A stretch of 5,092 nucleotides of DNA from JAFGTF01 sp035527995. Its GTDB lineage: Bacteria > Spirochaetota > B62-G9 > DRHN01. Within the stretch, counting starts at the first letter, position 1, and every line of letters starts with the position of its first letter. Shown piece after piece: positions 1-5,092 of this stretch. Both the position numbers and the translations under genes were made by a program. A model generated the notes under the pieces. It was not told where the DNA came from. It did no database searches and saw only the letters and a program-made list of their open reading frames with translations. The stretch spans positions 1 through 5,092 of the forward strand of contig DATKZJ010000030.1 of assembly GCA_035527995.1 (NCBI GenBank), read 5' to 3'.

Positions 1-178
1 TCAATAAAACGGTTTATTAGCCGATTTTACTGCACCTTCACATCCATTTTAAGACCTGTACCCCTGGCATGCAAATTTACTTTTCAACTCTAACCCCCCG
101 AAGCGCTGATTTGTATAGACCCTGGAAGCGATATGCAGTAAAATAAGTGGACAACTTTTTAATCTATGGAGCTAAGAT
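1..178. other. Upstream noncoding region
   Basis: I find no convincing gene here. The forward frame from base 1 stays open for about 30 codons to a TAA at 91-93, but its translation looks like random AT-rich sequence. The reverse strand is broken by stops at 49-51 and 1-3. The stretch is visibly AT-richer than the genes to its right. The only inverted repeat near the left edge is a short AT-rich one (AATAAA, 4-base spacer, TTTATT, 3-18), too weak to call a terminator. The right end carries the candidate promoter and the ribosome-binding site of the flavin reductase gene. Confidence 0.7.
116..144 (+). promoter_or_regulatory. Candidate sigma70-type promoter for the flavin reductase gene
   Basis: TAGACC (116-121) matches the -35 consensus TTGACA at four of six positions. 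TAAAAT (139-144) matches the -10 consensus at five of six, and the spacer is exactly 17 bp. Transcription would begin near 151, leaving a leader of about 28 nt that contains the GGAG ribosome-binding site (168-171), 7 nt before the ATG. The prediction rests on consensus matching alone, and such matches arise by chance in AT-rich sequence. Confidence 0.45.
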
Positions 179-685
179 ATGAAGACTTTCGACGAGTTGG
201 ACCCCAAGGCATTGAACGAGAGTGTATTCAAACTGATCGGTTCGGACTGGATGCTGATAACGGCAGGAAACATGGAATCGTACAACACGATGACCGCTTC
301 CTGGGGAGGACTCGGCCACCTCTGGAACCTCGATGTGTGTTTCTGCTTCGTGCGGCCGACGAGGCACACGCACGGTTTCATGGAGAGGTCCGAAACTTTC
401 TCTATCTCTTTCTTCGAAGAGAAGTACAGGGAAGCTCTCGACTACTGCGGGTCACACTCGGGAAAGGATGTCGATAAGGCGAAGGAGACTGGGCTCACTC
501 CCGTGTCCGGGGACAGGGGCACTGTGTACTTCGATGAGGCGCGGATAGTGCTGGAGTGCGAGAAGATCTACTACCAGGACATCAACCCCGACCATTTTCT
601 CGACAGCAGTATCGAAAGTCACTATCCGATAAAGGACTACCACCGCATGTACATCGGAAGGGTCCTCAAGGCCCTGAAGGTGTAA
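179..685 (+). CDS. Flavoredoxin-like flavin reductase family protein
   Basis: This 168-residue protein belongs to the FMN-binding split-barrel flavin reductase (flavoredoxin) family. Members bind FMN and move electrons between NAD(P)H, flavin and partner proteins in the cytoplasm; the partner of this one cannot be told from sequence. The core runs from KLIGSDWMLITAG (18-30) through the flavin-binding segment NTMTASWGG (36-44) to RPTRHTHGF (59-67), where the family contacts FMN phosphate. SGKDVDKAKETGLTP (94-108) and a C-terminal YHRMYIGRVLKA (154-165) are typical of this subgroup. The length is full for the family. The ATG follows GGAG by 7 nt and a candidate promoter lies just upstream. The CsaA gene starts 23 bp downstream, so the two may be cotranscribed. 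There is no signal peptide or membrane segment. The family call is firm; the physiological role is not. Confidence 0.93.
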   Translation: MKTFDELDPKALNESVFKLIGSDWMLITAGNMESYNTMTASWGGLGHLWNLDVCFCFVRPTRHTHGFMERSETFSISFFEEKYREALDYCGSHSGKDVDKAKETGLTPVSGDRGTVYFDEARIVLECEKIYYQDINPDHFLDSSIESHYPIKDYHRMYIGRVLKALKV

Positions 686-708
686 CGTTCAGACCGGCGG
701 GTTAAGAT

Positions 709-1044
709 ATGAAACAGGTGGACTACAAACAGTTCGAAGAGATAGAGATCCGGGTGGGAAGGGTGGTGAAAGCCGAGGATTTCCCAAAGGCAAAGCGCCC
801 TGCGTACAAGCTCCTGATAGATTTCGGGGATCTCGGGGTAAAAAAAACCAGCGCCCAGATTACGGCTCTTTACAACAAAGAAGAGCTTATAGGGAGGCAG
901 GTTGTCGCAGTCGTCAACTTCCCTCCCAGGCAGATCGCCGATTTTAAGTCGGAAGTGCTCCTTTTGGGGGCCGTGGTCGATACGAGTGAGGTGGTGCTCC
1001 TTAAACCGGACCGCGATGTCCCTCACGGCTGCCGTGTTCTTTAG
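709..1044 (+). CDS. csaA: CsaA-type chaperone / tRNA-binding domain protein
   Basis: This 111-residue protein is a single OB-fold tRNA-binding domain, the fold appended to methionyl-tRNA synthetase and found alone in CsaA. CsaA of Bacillus subtilis was described as a homodimeric chaperone linked to protein export; homologues are widespread and their main role is unsettled. Visible hallmarks are IRVGRVVKAEDFP (14-26), the KKTSAQIT segment (45-52), VVNFPPRQIADFKSEVLLLG (68-87) and the ending VLLKPDRDVPHGCRV (96-110). The length matches the family, so it is complete. The ATG at 709 begins at the conserved N terminus, but its ribosome-binding site is poor: only a GGCGGG stretch lies upstream. It probably depends on read-through from the flavin reductase gene 23 bp before it. 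The family is certain; the chaperone role is transferred from the family. Confidence 0.94.
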   Translation: MKQVDYKQFEEIEIRVGRVVKAEDFPKAKRPAYKLLIDFGDLGVKKTSAQITALYNKEELIGRQVVAVVNFPPRQIADFKSEVLLLGAVVDTSEVVLLKPDRDVPHGCRVL

Positions 1045-1127
1045 GGGCCTGTAGAGAAGTGTATATACTTTGTGCAACTTAAAAGAGACTGTGTGTACAT
1101 AGAGCTTTAGCGTGAATGGAGAACTAT
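1045..1127 (+). promoter_or_regulatory. Intergenic region with a near-palindrome, possible control region of the DUF6485-mutL operon
   Basis: This AT-rich gap contains AAGTGTATATACTT (1057-1070), a 14-bp inverted repeat symmetrical except for one central pair. Inside it, TATACT (1064-1069) resembles a -10 box, but no good -35 element lies 16-18 bp upstream. A second weak arrangement starts from TTGTGC (1070-1075). Since the next four genes look like one operon and the gap before it is the largest between genes inside the window, a promoter or operator is expected here. I cannot define it precisely. Confidence 0.25.
1118..1121 (+). promoter_or_regulatory. Ribosome-binding site deciding the DUF6485 start
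   Basis: GGAG lies 6 nt before the ATG at 1128. The in-frame ATG at 1116 overlaps this GGAG and has no comparable site of its own. The start at 1128 also gives the N terminus MECN, with a cysteine at residue 3, as expected for this family. Confidence 0.7.
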
Positions 1128-1325
1128 ATGGAGTGCAACAAACAAAAAAACCTTGCGATATGCAACTGTACCTACAGTTCGTGCTCGAGAAAGGGCCATT
1201 GCTGCGAATGCATCGCCTACCACATGAAGATGAATGAAATGCCTGCCTGCTATTTTTCAAAAAGAGGCGAGGCAACCTACGACAGGTCGATAGAGAGCTT
1301 CATCCGCGATTATCAGGGAAGGTGA
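1128..1325 (+). CDS. Small cysteine-rich DUF6485 family protein
   Basis: This 65-residue cytoplasmic protein has eight cysteines, at 3, 12, 14, 19, 25, 26, 28 and 41. Seven of them form a C-x-C-x4-C-x5-C-C-x-C-x12-C pattern, with histidines at 24 and 32. I recognise it as DUF6485, a family of very short proteins without assigned function. The cysteine and histidine density suggests a zinc or iron-sulfur site, but that is inference. After C41 comes a charged tail with TYDRSIESFIRDY (50-62). The start at 1128 is preferred over an in-frame ATG at 1116 because of the GGAG site. It is the first gene of the tight run leading to mutL. Its stop codon lies in a hairpin that also covers the ribosome-binding region of the next gene. 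It has no signal peptide and appears intact. Confidence 0.85.
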   Translation: MECNKQKNLAICNCTYSSCSRKGHCCECIAYHMKMNEMPACYFSKRGEATYDRSIESFIRDYQGR

Positions 1326-1336
1326 AAGCCTTCTCT
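1315..1336 (+). promoter_or_regulatory. Predicted mRNA hairpin over the DUF6485 stop and DUF2156 ribosome-binding region
   Basis: Bases 1315-1323 can pair with 1328-1336 in nine pairs, seven Watson-Crick plus two G-U wobbles (1317-1334 and 1323-1328). They close a GAAA tetraloop (1324-1327), which has the stable GNRA form. The left arm holds the purine-rich AGGGAAGG, the only candidate ribosome-binding sequence for the gene starting at 1339. The TGA stop of DUF6485 (1323-1325) sits at the loop. A ribosome finishing DUF6485 would melt the stem and expose the site, a layout typical of translational coupling. No U-run follows, so it is not an intrinsic terminator. The pairing is visible; the function is inferred. 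Confidence 0.45.
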
Positions 1337-1338
1337 CT

Positions 1339-2226
1339 ATGATAAAAAAAATGATTACCCGATATCCGAAAACAACAGGGATCAGGGTTGAGATGCGCAC
1401 CCTGTTCCATCCCCGTTTTGCTATGCTTAAAGAGGGGATATCCGAGTTTACCTTTGCAGAACTGTATCTCTTCAGGAACGCCCACTCCTACAGGATTTCG
1501 AAGATCGGAGACGACCTCATCGTGGTCACTGGGAAAGACAGGGGCACGAACGAGGAGAGCTTCTTCATGCTTCCTTTCGGCCTCCCGGACACGGACGGTT
1601 TGAAGCGGCTCTTCGGGGACTACGCAGTCATGAAGGCCGCCACAGAAGAGCAGGCCGGTGTCCTGGAAAAAATGGGCTTTTCCGTAACAGAGGACAGGGA
1701 CAATTTCGATTACCTGTACCTGAAGGAGGATCTCGAAAAGCTCCAGGGGAAAAATTATCATAAAAAGAAGAACCTGGTGAATGCGTTCGTCCGCGACTAC
1801 ACCTACGAGGGGAGGCCGCTTCTTCCGGAGTACATCCCGGACGCCCTCCTCGTGCTCGAGGAGTGGAAAAAAGAGCGATCGGACGGGGATGACGGGGATT
1901 ACCTCGCCGCAAAAGAGGCGCTGGAAATGGCGGAGGAGCTCGTTTTGTGCGGCGGGATATATTACGTGGACGGCCGGCCCGTGGCCTTCAGCCTCGGAGA
2001 GGAGATTGCAGGAGGAACGACCTGGGTGACCCACTTCGAAAAGGCGCTCTCCGGCTACAGGGGCCTCTATCAGTTCATCAACATGAGCTTTGCATCCATA
2101 CTTCCTGATAAATATACCTACATCAACCGGGAGCAGGACCTCGGAAACGAGGGGTTGAGGAGGGCCAAGCTCAGCTACAAGCCGTATTCATTCGTTAAAA
2201 AGTTCAGGGTGAAAGCTGCCGTATAA
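1339..2226 (+). CDS. Stand-alone DUF2156 domain protein (GNAT-like fold, MprF C-terminal-domain relative)
   Basis: This 295-residue soluble protein consists of a DUF2156 domain, the tandem GNAT-like fold that also forms the catalytic C terminus of MprF, the lysyl-phosphatidylglycerol synthase. MprF adds a large membrane domain; none is visible here. Family signatures are SEFTFAELYLFRN (35-47), the segment DYLYLKEDLEKLQGK with NYHKKKNLVNAF (124-150), and INREQDLGNEGLRRAKLSYK near the C terminus (262-281), the most conserved block. Stand-alone members have no settled reaction. Transfer of an acyl or aminoacyl group is a guess from the fold. The ATG at 1339 lies 13 bp after DUF6485, with its purine-rich ribosome-binding sequence tied up in a hairpin. 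An ATG at 1351 is an in-frame alternative without a better site. mutL starts 11 bp downstream. The protein is complete and the family call is firm. Confidence 0.9.
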   Translation: MIKKMITRYPKTTGIRVEMRTLFHPRFAMLKEGISEFTFAELYLFRNAHSYRISKIGDDLIVVTGKDRGTNEESFFMLPFGLPDTDGLKRLFGDYAVMKAATEEQAGVLEKMGFSVTEDRDNFDYLYLKEDLEKLQGKNYHKKKNLVNAFVRDYTYEGRPLLPEYIPDALLVLEEWKKERSDGDDGDYLAAKEALEMAEELVLCGGIYYVDGRPVAFSLGEEIAGGTTWVTHFEKALSGYRGLYQFINMSFASILPDKYTYINREQDLGNEGLRRAKLSYKPYSFVKKFRVKAAV

Positions 2227-2231
2227 AGGAG
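2226..2231 (+). promoter_or_regulatory. Ribosome-binding site supporting the GTG start of mutL
   Basis: AAGGAG overlaps the last base of the DUF2156 stop codon and lies 6 nt before the GTG at 2238. No ATG in the right frame precedes the conserved IVLPEEV segment, so this GTG is the start. Confidence 0.8.
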
Positions 2232-2237
2232 TATCGT

Positions 2238-3986
2238 GTGGACCATATAATCGTACTTCCGGAGGAGGTTTCACAGAAGATCGCAGCGGGCGAGGTGATC
2301 GAGGGCCCGTACTCCGTGGTGCGCGAGCTCCTCGACAACTCCCTCGATGCCGGGGCGGCCTTCGTTTCCGTGGTCATCAACAACGGGGGCAAGGATTACA
2401 TACTGGTAACGGACGACGGGACCGGGATGAGCGAGGAGGACGCCTGGCTCTCCGTCATGAAACATACGACAAGCAAGATACGGTGCGCAGAGGACCTGGA
2501 CCGGGTAAGCACCATGGGCTTCAGGGGAGAGGCGCTCTCGAGCATATGCACGGTGAGCGATTTTACCATGGTGACAAAAAGGGAGGAGGACGATCACGGA
2601 ATAAAGGTCGTGTGCAGGTACGGAAAAGAGGCCGAGCCTTCGCCCCAGGCCTCAAACAGAGGTACTTCTATTATGGTGAAAAACCTCTTCGGCAATCTCC
2701 CGGCCCGGCGCAAGTTTCTGAAGAGCAACCGGGCTGAAACCGCCAGGATAAAAGAGGAGATAGTAAAGAAGGCTCTGGCTTTCTATGAGAGAGGGTTCTC
2801 CTTCAAGTCCGACGACAGGGTCGTGTACACCCTTCAGCCTGCGGCCTCCGCCATCGAGAGAATCGGTGACCTGTTTGGCGGGGAAGTATCGGAGAGCCTC
2901 ATCGAAACCGGAACCAGCGCGGAGGGGTACTCGCTGAAGCTGCTTCTTTCGAACCGTCACCGCACCCTTCCGAACAGAGCAGGGCAGTATTTCTTTATCA
3001 ACCGTAGGCCCGTAGAGGACAGATCGCTCTATGCGGCAGTAACCAATCCCACAAGGGCCTTCTTTCCGGCGGGGAGATTCCCGTATGCTTTTGTGTTCAT
3101 CGAGATAGAGCCGGACCTCATCGATATCAATGTCCACCCCCAGAAGAAGGAGATCCGGATAAAGGTCATGCAGAAGCTTTTTTCATCGATAGGCGATCTC
3201 GTGCGGGAAAGCCTCAGTGGAACAAGCTCTTTACCTCCCCAAATCGGCAGGTACCAGGGGGAGTACGAAGGAACAGACCGCCTCGTACGGGAACAGTCGT
3301 CTGAGGGCGGCCGGAAAGAGGAAGGATACATCGGTTTTCCCGTGGAAGCTGAGCATGGGTTTTCCGAGTCATTCGTTTCAGCTGCGGAAGAAAGGCCTTC
3401 GGCGCTTGATTCGGCACGGCTCGTATTCAGGGGATCCCTTTTTAAAACGTACCTGCTTTTCGAAGACCAGGACGGGATTATTGCGATAGATCAGCACGCG
3501 GCGCACGAGAGAGTGCTGTACGAGAAGTATAAAAAAGAGAAGGGTTCCAGCCCGGTGAGAAAGAGCCTCCTCATCCCCATCACCTTTACGCCCCCGAGGA
3601 CCTGCTACGGCGCGATCCTTGACGGACTGAAGGCCTTCGGGGAGGCAGGCATCGTGATCGAGCCTTTCGGTGAAGAGAGTTTCGCCGTTGTCGAGATCCC
3701 CGGGATCATTCCGGACCACCGCGAGGAGGAAACGGTCTCTCTGCTCCTGGAGGAGTTCTGTACAAAGAGCCTGCGACCTGCCCCGGAAGAGATCTCGGAA
3801 AGGTTTTTGAAGATCGCAGCATGCAGGGCGGCGGTAAAGGAGGGAGACGATCTCTCGGAGGCGGAAGCGCTGCGGCTGATCGATGATCTCGGAAAAGCCG
3901 ACGTTCCCTACATGTGCCCGCACGGCAGGCCGGCGGTTGTCCGTCGGAGCAAGGCATATATCGAGAAGCTTTTCGGGAGGAGGTAA
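2238..3986 (+). CDS. mutL: DNA mismatch repair protein MutL (endonuclease-type)
   Basis: This 582-residue protein is a full-length MutL. It links mismatch recognition by MutS to strand removal, using an N-terminal GHKL ATPase and a C-terminal dimerisation and nicking domain. ATPase motifs are IAAGEVIEGP (15-24), RELLDNSLDAG (29-39, with E30 and N34 matching E. coli E29 and N33), DDGTGM (59-64), KHTTSK (75-80) and GFRGEAL (94-100). These are followed by GTSIMVKNLFGNLPARRKFL (142-161) and DINVHPQKKEIRI (296-308). A low-complexity linker spans about 325-395. The nuclease domain shows DQHAAHERVLYE (418-429), ACRAAVKEGD (528-537), CPHGRP (560-565) and a terminal FGRR, which indicates metal-dependent endonuclease activity. 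Two oddities are Gly23 where ERP is usual, and no glutamine at the beta-clamp-type motif near 442-447. The start is GTG after AAGGAG. mutS is not in this window. Confidence 0.98.
   Translation: MDHIIVLPEEVSQKIAAGEVIEGPYSVVRELLDNSLDAGAAFVSVVINNGGKDYILVTDDGTGMSEEDAWLSVMKHTTSKIRCAEDLDRVSTMGFRGEALSSICTVSDFTMVTKREEDDHGIKVVCRYGKEAEPSPQASNRGTSIMVKNLFGNLPARRKFLKSNRAETARIKEEIVKKALAFYERGFSFKSDDRVVYTLQPAASAIERIGDLFGGEVSESLIETGTSAEGYSLKLLLSNRHRTLPNRAGQYFFINRRPVEDRSLYAAVTNPTRAFFPAGRFPYAFVFIEIEPDLIDINVHPQKKEIRIKVMQKLFSSIGDLVRESLSGTSSLPPQIGRYQGEYEGTDRLVREQSSEGGRKEEGYIGFPVEAEHGFSESFVSAAEERPSALDSARLVFRGSLFKTYLLFEDQDGIIAIDQHAAHERVLYEKYKKEKGSSPVRKSLLIPITFTPPRTCYGAILDGLKAFGEAGIVIEPFGEESFAVVEIPGIIPDHREEETVSLLLEEFCTKSLRPAPEEISERFLKIAACRAAVKEGDDLSEAEALRLIDDLGKADVPYMCPHGRPAVVRRSKAYIEKLFGRR
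3978..3983 (+). promoter_or_regulatory. Ribosome-binding site of the NIF3 gene, inside the last mutL codons
   Basis: AGGAGG is formed by the last two arginine codons of mutL and lies 7 nt before the GTG at 3991. This favours 3991 over the adjacent GTG at 3994. It also rules out the longer in-frame extension into mutL from the ATG at 3883, whose extra residues are only mutL read in another frame. Confidence 0.8.
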
Positions 3987-3990
3987 AGAG

Positions 3991-4737
3991 GTGGTGACAC
4001 GGACAATACTGTCGGACTGGCTCGACGAGTACCTGAGGGTTTCAGAGGTGCCGGATTACGCCCCCAACGGGCTGCAGATCGAGGGAAAGGCTGAGATAGG
4101 AAGAATCATCGCCGCGGTGAGCATCAACAGGGAAGTCATAGAGAAGGCCGTGGCTGAAAAAGCGGATGCGATCCTCGTACACCACGGCATGTTCTGGAAG
4201 AACGAGGATGCCGCTTTGAGAGGATACCGGAAAGAACGGGTGAAGCTCATTCTTCAGCATGACATCAACCTCTTTGCCTACCATCTTCCTCTTGATGTCC
4301 ATCCCGAGATAGGCCACAACAATCTCATATTGAAGGGTATCGGCGCGGCAGCCGGGCCTCCCGAAGAAGGCAGTTACGGGCGCCGCGGGTCGTTTCACAC
4401 TCCCCTCGGCTTTGGAGAACTCGTCGAACGTCTGAACAGCGCACTGCACACCGAAGCCCGCTACTTTCACAACGGCAAAGAGAGTATCGAGACTGTCTAT
4501 GTTGTAAGCGGTGCGGGCAGAAACGAGATCGAAAGGGTCTGTGAACTCGGTGTCGATGCTTACATTACCGGTGACGCGAAGGAGAGCACTCCATACGTCA
4601 GCCGGGAAGCGGGCATGAACTATATCTTCGCAGGACACTACAACACTGAGAGGCTCGGTATTGTAGAGCTGTCAAAAATCATTGCAGAACAATTCGGCGT
4701 TGATGCACGATTCGTCGATGTCGATAACACCCTCTGA
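3991..4737 (+). CDS. NIF3/YbgI-like dinuclear metal centre protein (DUF34)
   Basis: This 248-residue protein belongs to the NIF3/YbgI (DUF34) family, toroidal hexamers with a two-metal site in each subunit. It is often annotated as GTP cyclohydrolase 1 type 2, but the physiological role is unsettled. The metal ligands of E. coli YbgI (H63, H64, D101, H215, E219) appear shifted by one: H64 and H65 in LVHHGMFW, D102 in HLPLD, H216 and E220 in AGHYNTER. Other conserved parts are DYAPNGLQIEG (22-32), DINLFAYHLPLDVHPEIGHN (91-110), DAYITGDAKE (189-198) and the end FVDVDNTL. This is the short form, without the extra central domain of the roughly 370-residue homologues. The start is GTG at 3991, 4 bp after mutL, so the two are almost certainly cotranscribed and probably translationally linked. 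The protein is complete. Confidence 0.95.
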   Translation: MVTRTILSDWLDEYLRVSEVPDYAPNGLQIEGKAEIGRIIAAVSINREVIEKAVAEKADAILVHHGMFWKNEDAALRGYRKERVKLILQHDINLFAYHLPLDVHPEIGHNNLILKGIGAAAGPPEEGSYGRRGSFHTPLGFGELVERLNSALHTEARYFHNGKESIETVYVVSGAGRNEIERVCELGVDAYITGDAKESTPYVSREAGMNYIFAGHYNTERLGIVELSKIIAEQFGVDARFVDVDNTL

Positions 4738-4765
4738 GTAAACCTGCACTCTTCCTAAAAAAATG

Positions 4766-4794
4766 TTGTAAACAGGGTCCTTTTGCATTAGAAT
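4766..4794 (+). promoter_or_regulatory. Candidate sigma70-type promoter for the MEMO-like gene
   Basis: TTGTAA (4766-4771) matches four of six -35 positions and TAGAAT (4789-4794) five of six -10 positions, with a 17-bp spacer. Transcription would begin near 4801, only about 12 nt before the chosen ATG, so the ribosome-binding site would sit at the very 5' end of the message. This would separate the MEMO-like gene from the mutL-NIF3 operon, although read-through is also possible because no terminator is visible between them. Confidence 0.4.
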
Positions 4795-4801
4795 TTTAAG
4801 A

Positions 4802-4806
4802 AGAGG
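4802..4806 (+). promoter_or_regulatory. Ribosome-binding site deciding the MEMO-like gene start
   Basis: AGAGG lies 6 nt before the ATG at 4813 but directly abuts the in-frame ATG at 4807, leaving no spacing there. The second ATG is therefore the better start. Confidence 0.55.
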
Positions 4807-4812
4807 ATGAGA

Positions 4813-5092
4813 ATGAAAAAAGGATCGTATACCCTGCGCCACCCGGTCGTGAGCGGCCTGTTCTACCCGGACCAGGCCGGCGAGCTGGAATCCATGATCG
4901 ACAGTTACCTCGCCGAGATTGATACGGAGGCACTATACAGTGACATAAGGAGCCAGACCGAAATTCCGGACCCGGAGCAGAAGGTGCCTGTGGTTCTTGT
5001 CGCGCCCCATGCGGGTTTCATTTTCTCAGGAAAGGTGCAGGCATACTCGTACATCCTGCTCAAGAGGCGCAAGGTGGACACGGCGATCATCA
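4813..5092 (+). CDS. MEMO1-like protein, AmmeMemoRadiSam system protein B type (5' part only)
   Basis: The first 93 codons of this gene lie in the window and the rest continues past the right edge. The translation fits the MEMO family. It has LRHPVVSGLFYPDQAGEL (8-25), matching the family's usual opening with a VxGxFYP core, and VVLVAPHAGFIFSGKVQAY (60-78), containing the PHAG-x-x-x-SG motif with a metal-ligand histidine at 66. It continues with KVDTAII, where members go on to a conserved GPSH-type motif that is not visible here. The fold resembles class III extradiol dioxygenases. In prokaryotes members often sit near an AMMECR1 homologue and a radical SAM enzyme, a predicted system of unknown chemistry. 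An ATG at 4807 is a possible alternative start. No stop occurs before the edge. The family is well supported; partner genes cannot be seen. Confidence 0.88.
   Translation, partial: MKKGSYTLRHPVVSGLFYPDQAGELESMIDSYLAEIDTEALYSDIRSQTEIPDPEQKVPVVLVAPHAGFIFSGKVQAYSYILLKRRKVDTAII

Noticed and set aside
1..93. Tail of an upstream gene entering from the left edge
   Set aside because: The open frame of about 30 codons is AT-rich and its translation does not look like a conserved protein C terminus.
637..1275. 212-codon open frame on the - strand across the csaA gene and the following gap
   Set aside because: It lies opposite a well-recognised CsaA gene, shows no family resemblance, and its translation has no domain-like pattern.
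1300..2034. 244-codon open frame on the - strand opposite the DUF2156 gene
   Set aside because: The + strand frame carries the clear DUF2156 signatures and good spacing to its neighbours; the - strand frame is a shadow.
3378..3923. 181-codon open frame on the - strand opposite the mutL nuclease domain
   Set aside because: It is antisense to conserved MutL motifs and has no recognisable protein features.
3883..3990. Longer N terminus for the NIF3 protein starting inside mutL
   Set aside because: The extra residues are mutL read in another frame, and AGGAGG places the start at the GTG at 3991.
4042..4638. 198-codon open frame on the - strand opposite the NIF3 gene
   Set aside because: The + strand encodes all five metal ligands of the NIF3 family; the antisense frame shows nothing recognisable.
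4738..4765. Intrinsic terminator after the NIF3 gene
   Set aside because: The only inverted repeat is a 4-bp GAGT/ACTC pair with an 8-nt loop and the following run is A rather than T, so it does not support a + strand terminator.

Overview
The window is a compact bacterial segment with seven protein-coding genes, all on the + strand. It suggests a moderately GC-rich, probably anaerobic or facultative bacterium. The evidence is a flavoredoxin-type flavin reductase, a small cysteine-rich DUF6485 protein and a MEMO-family protein of the AmmeMemoRadiSam type, all families common in anaerobes. Clear Shine-Dalgarno sites and GTG starts fit a bacterium. I cannot place the phylum from this sequence. 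There are no rRNAs, tRNAs, insertion sequences, CRISPR arrays or phage genes.

Layout. Bases 1-178 are noncoding, visibly AT-richer than the genes, and hold a plausible sigma70-type promoter just before the first gene. Genes 1 and 2 are a flavoredoxin-like flavin reductase (179-685) and a CsaA-type tRNA-binding-fold protein (709-1044), 23 bp apart. An 83-bp AT-rich gap with a near-palindrome follows. Next is a tightly packed run of four genes: a small 8-cysteine DUF6485 protein (1128-1325), a stand-alone DUF2156 protein (1339-2226), the mismatch-repair protein MutL (2238-3986) and a NIF3/YbgI dinuclear-metal protein (3991-4737). Gaps within this run are 13, 11 and 4 bp, so it reads as one operon. 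A 75-bp gap with a candidate promoter separates it from a MEMO-like gene (from 4813) that runs off the right edge.

How the genes relate. MutL is the only gene with a firmly known pathway. It keeps both the GHKL ATPase motifs and the C-terminal endonuclease motifs, so it should be a nicking MutL of the kind used where there is no MutH. It is not beside mutS here, but shares its apparent operon with three proteins of unknown or poorly settled role. The most notable regulatory structure is a predicted hairpin with a GAAA tetraloop over the DUF6485 stop codon and the ribosome-binding region of the DUF2156 gene, suggesting translational coupling. The window looks mostly like ordinary core genome. 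The less understood parts are the DUF6485-DUF2156 pair and the NIF3-MEMO neighbourhood.
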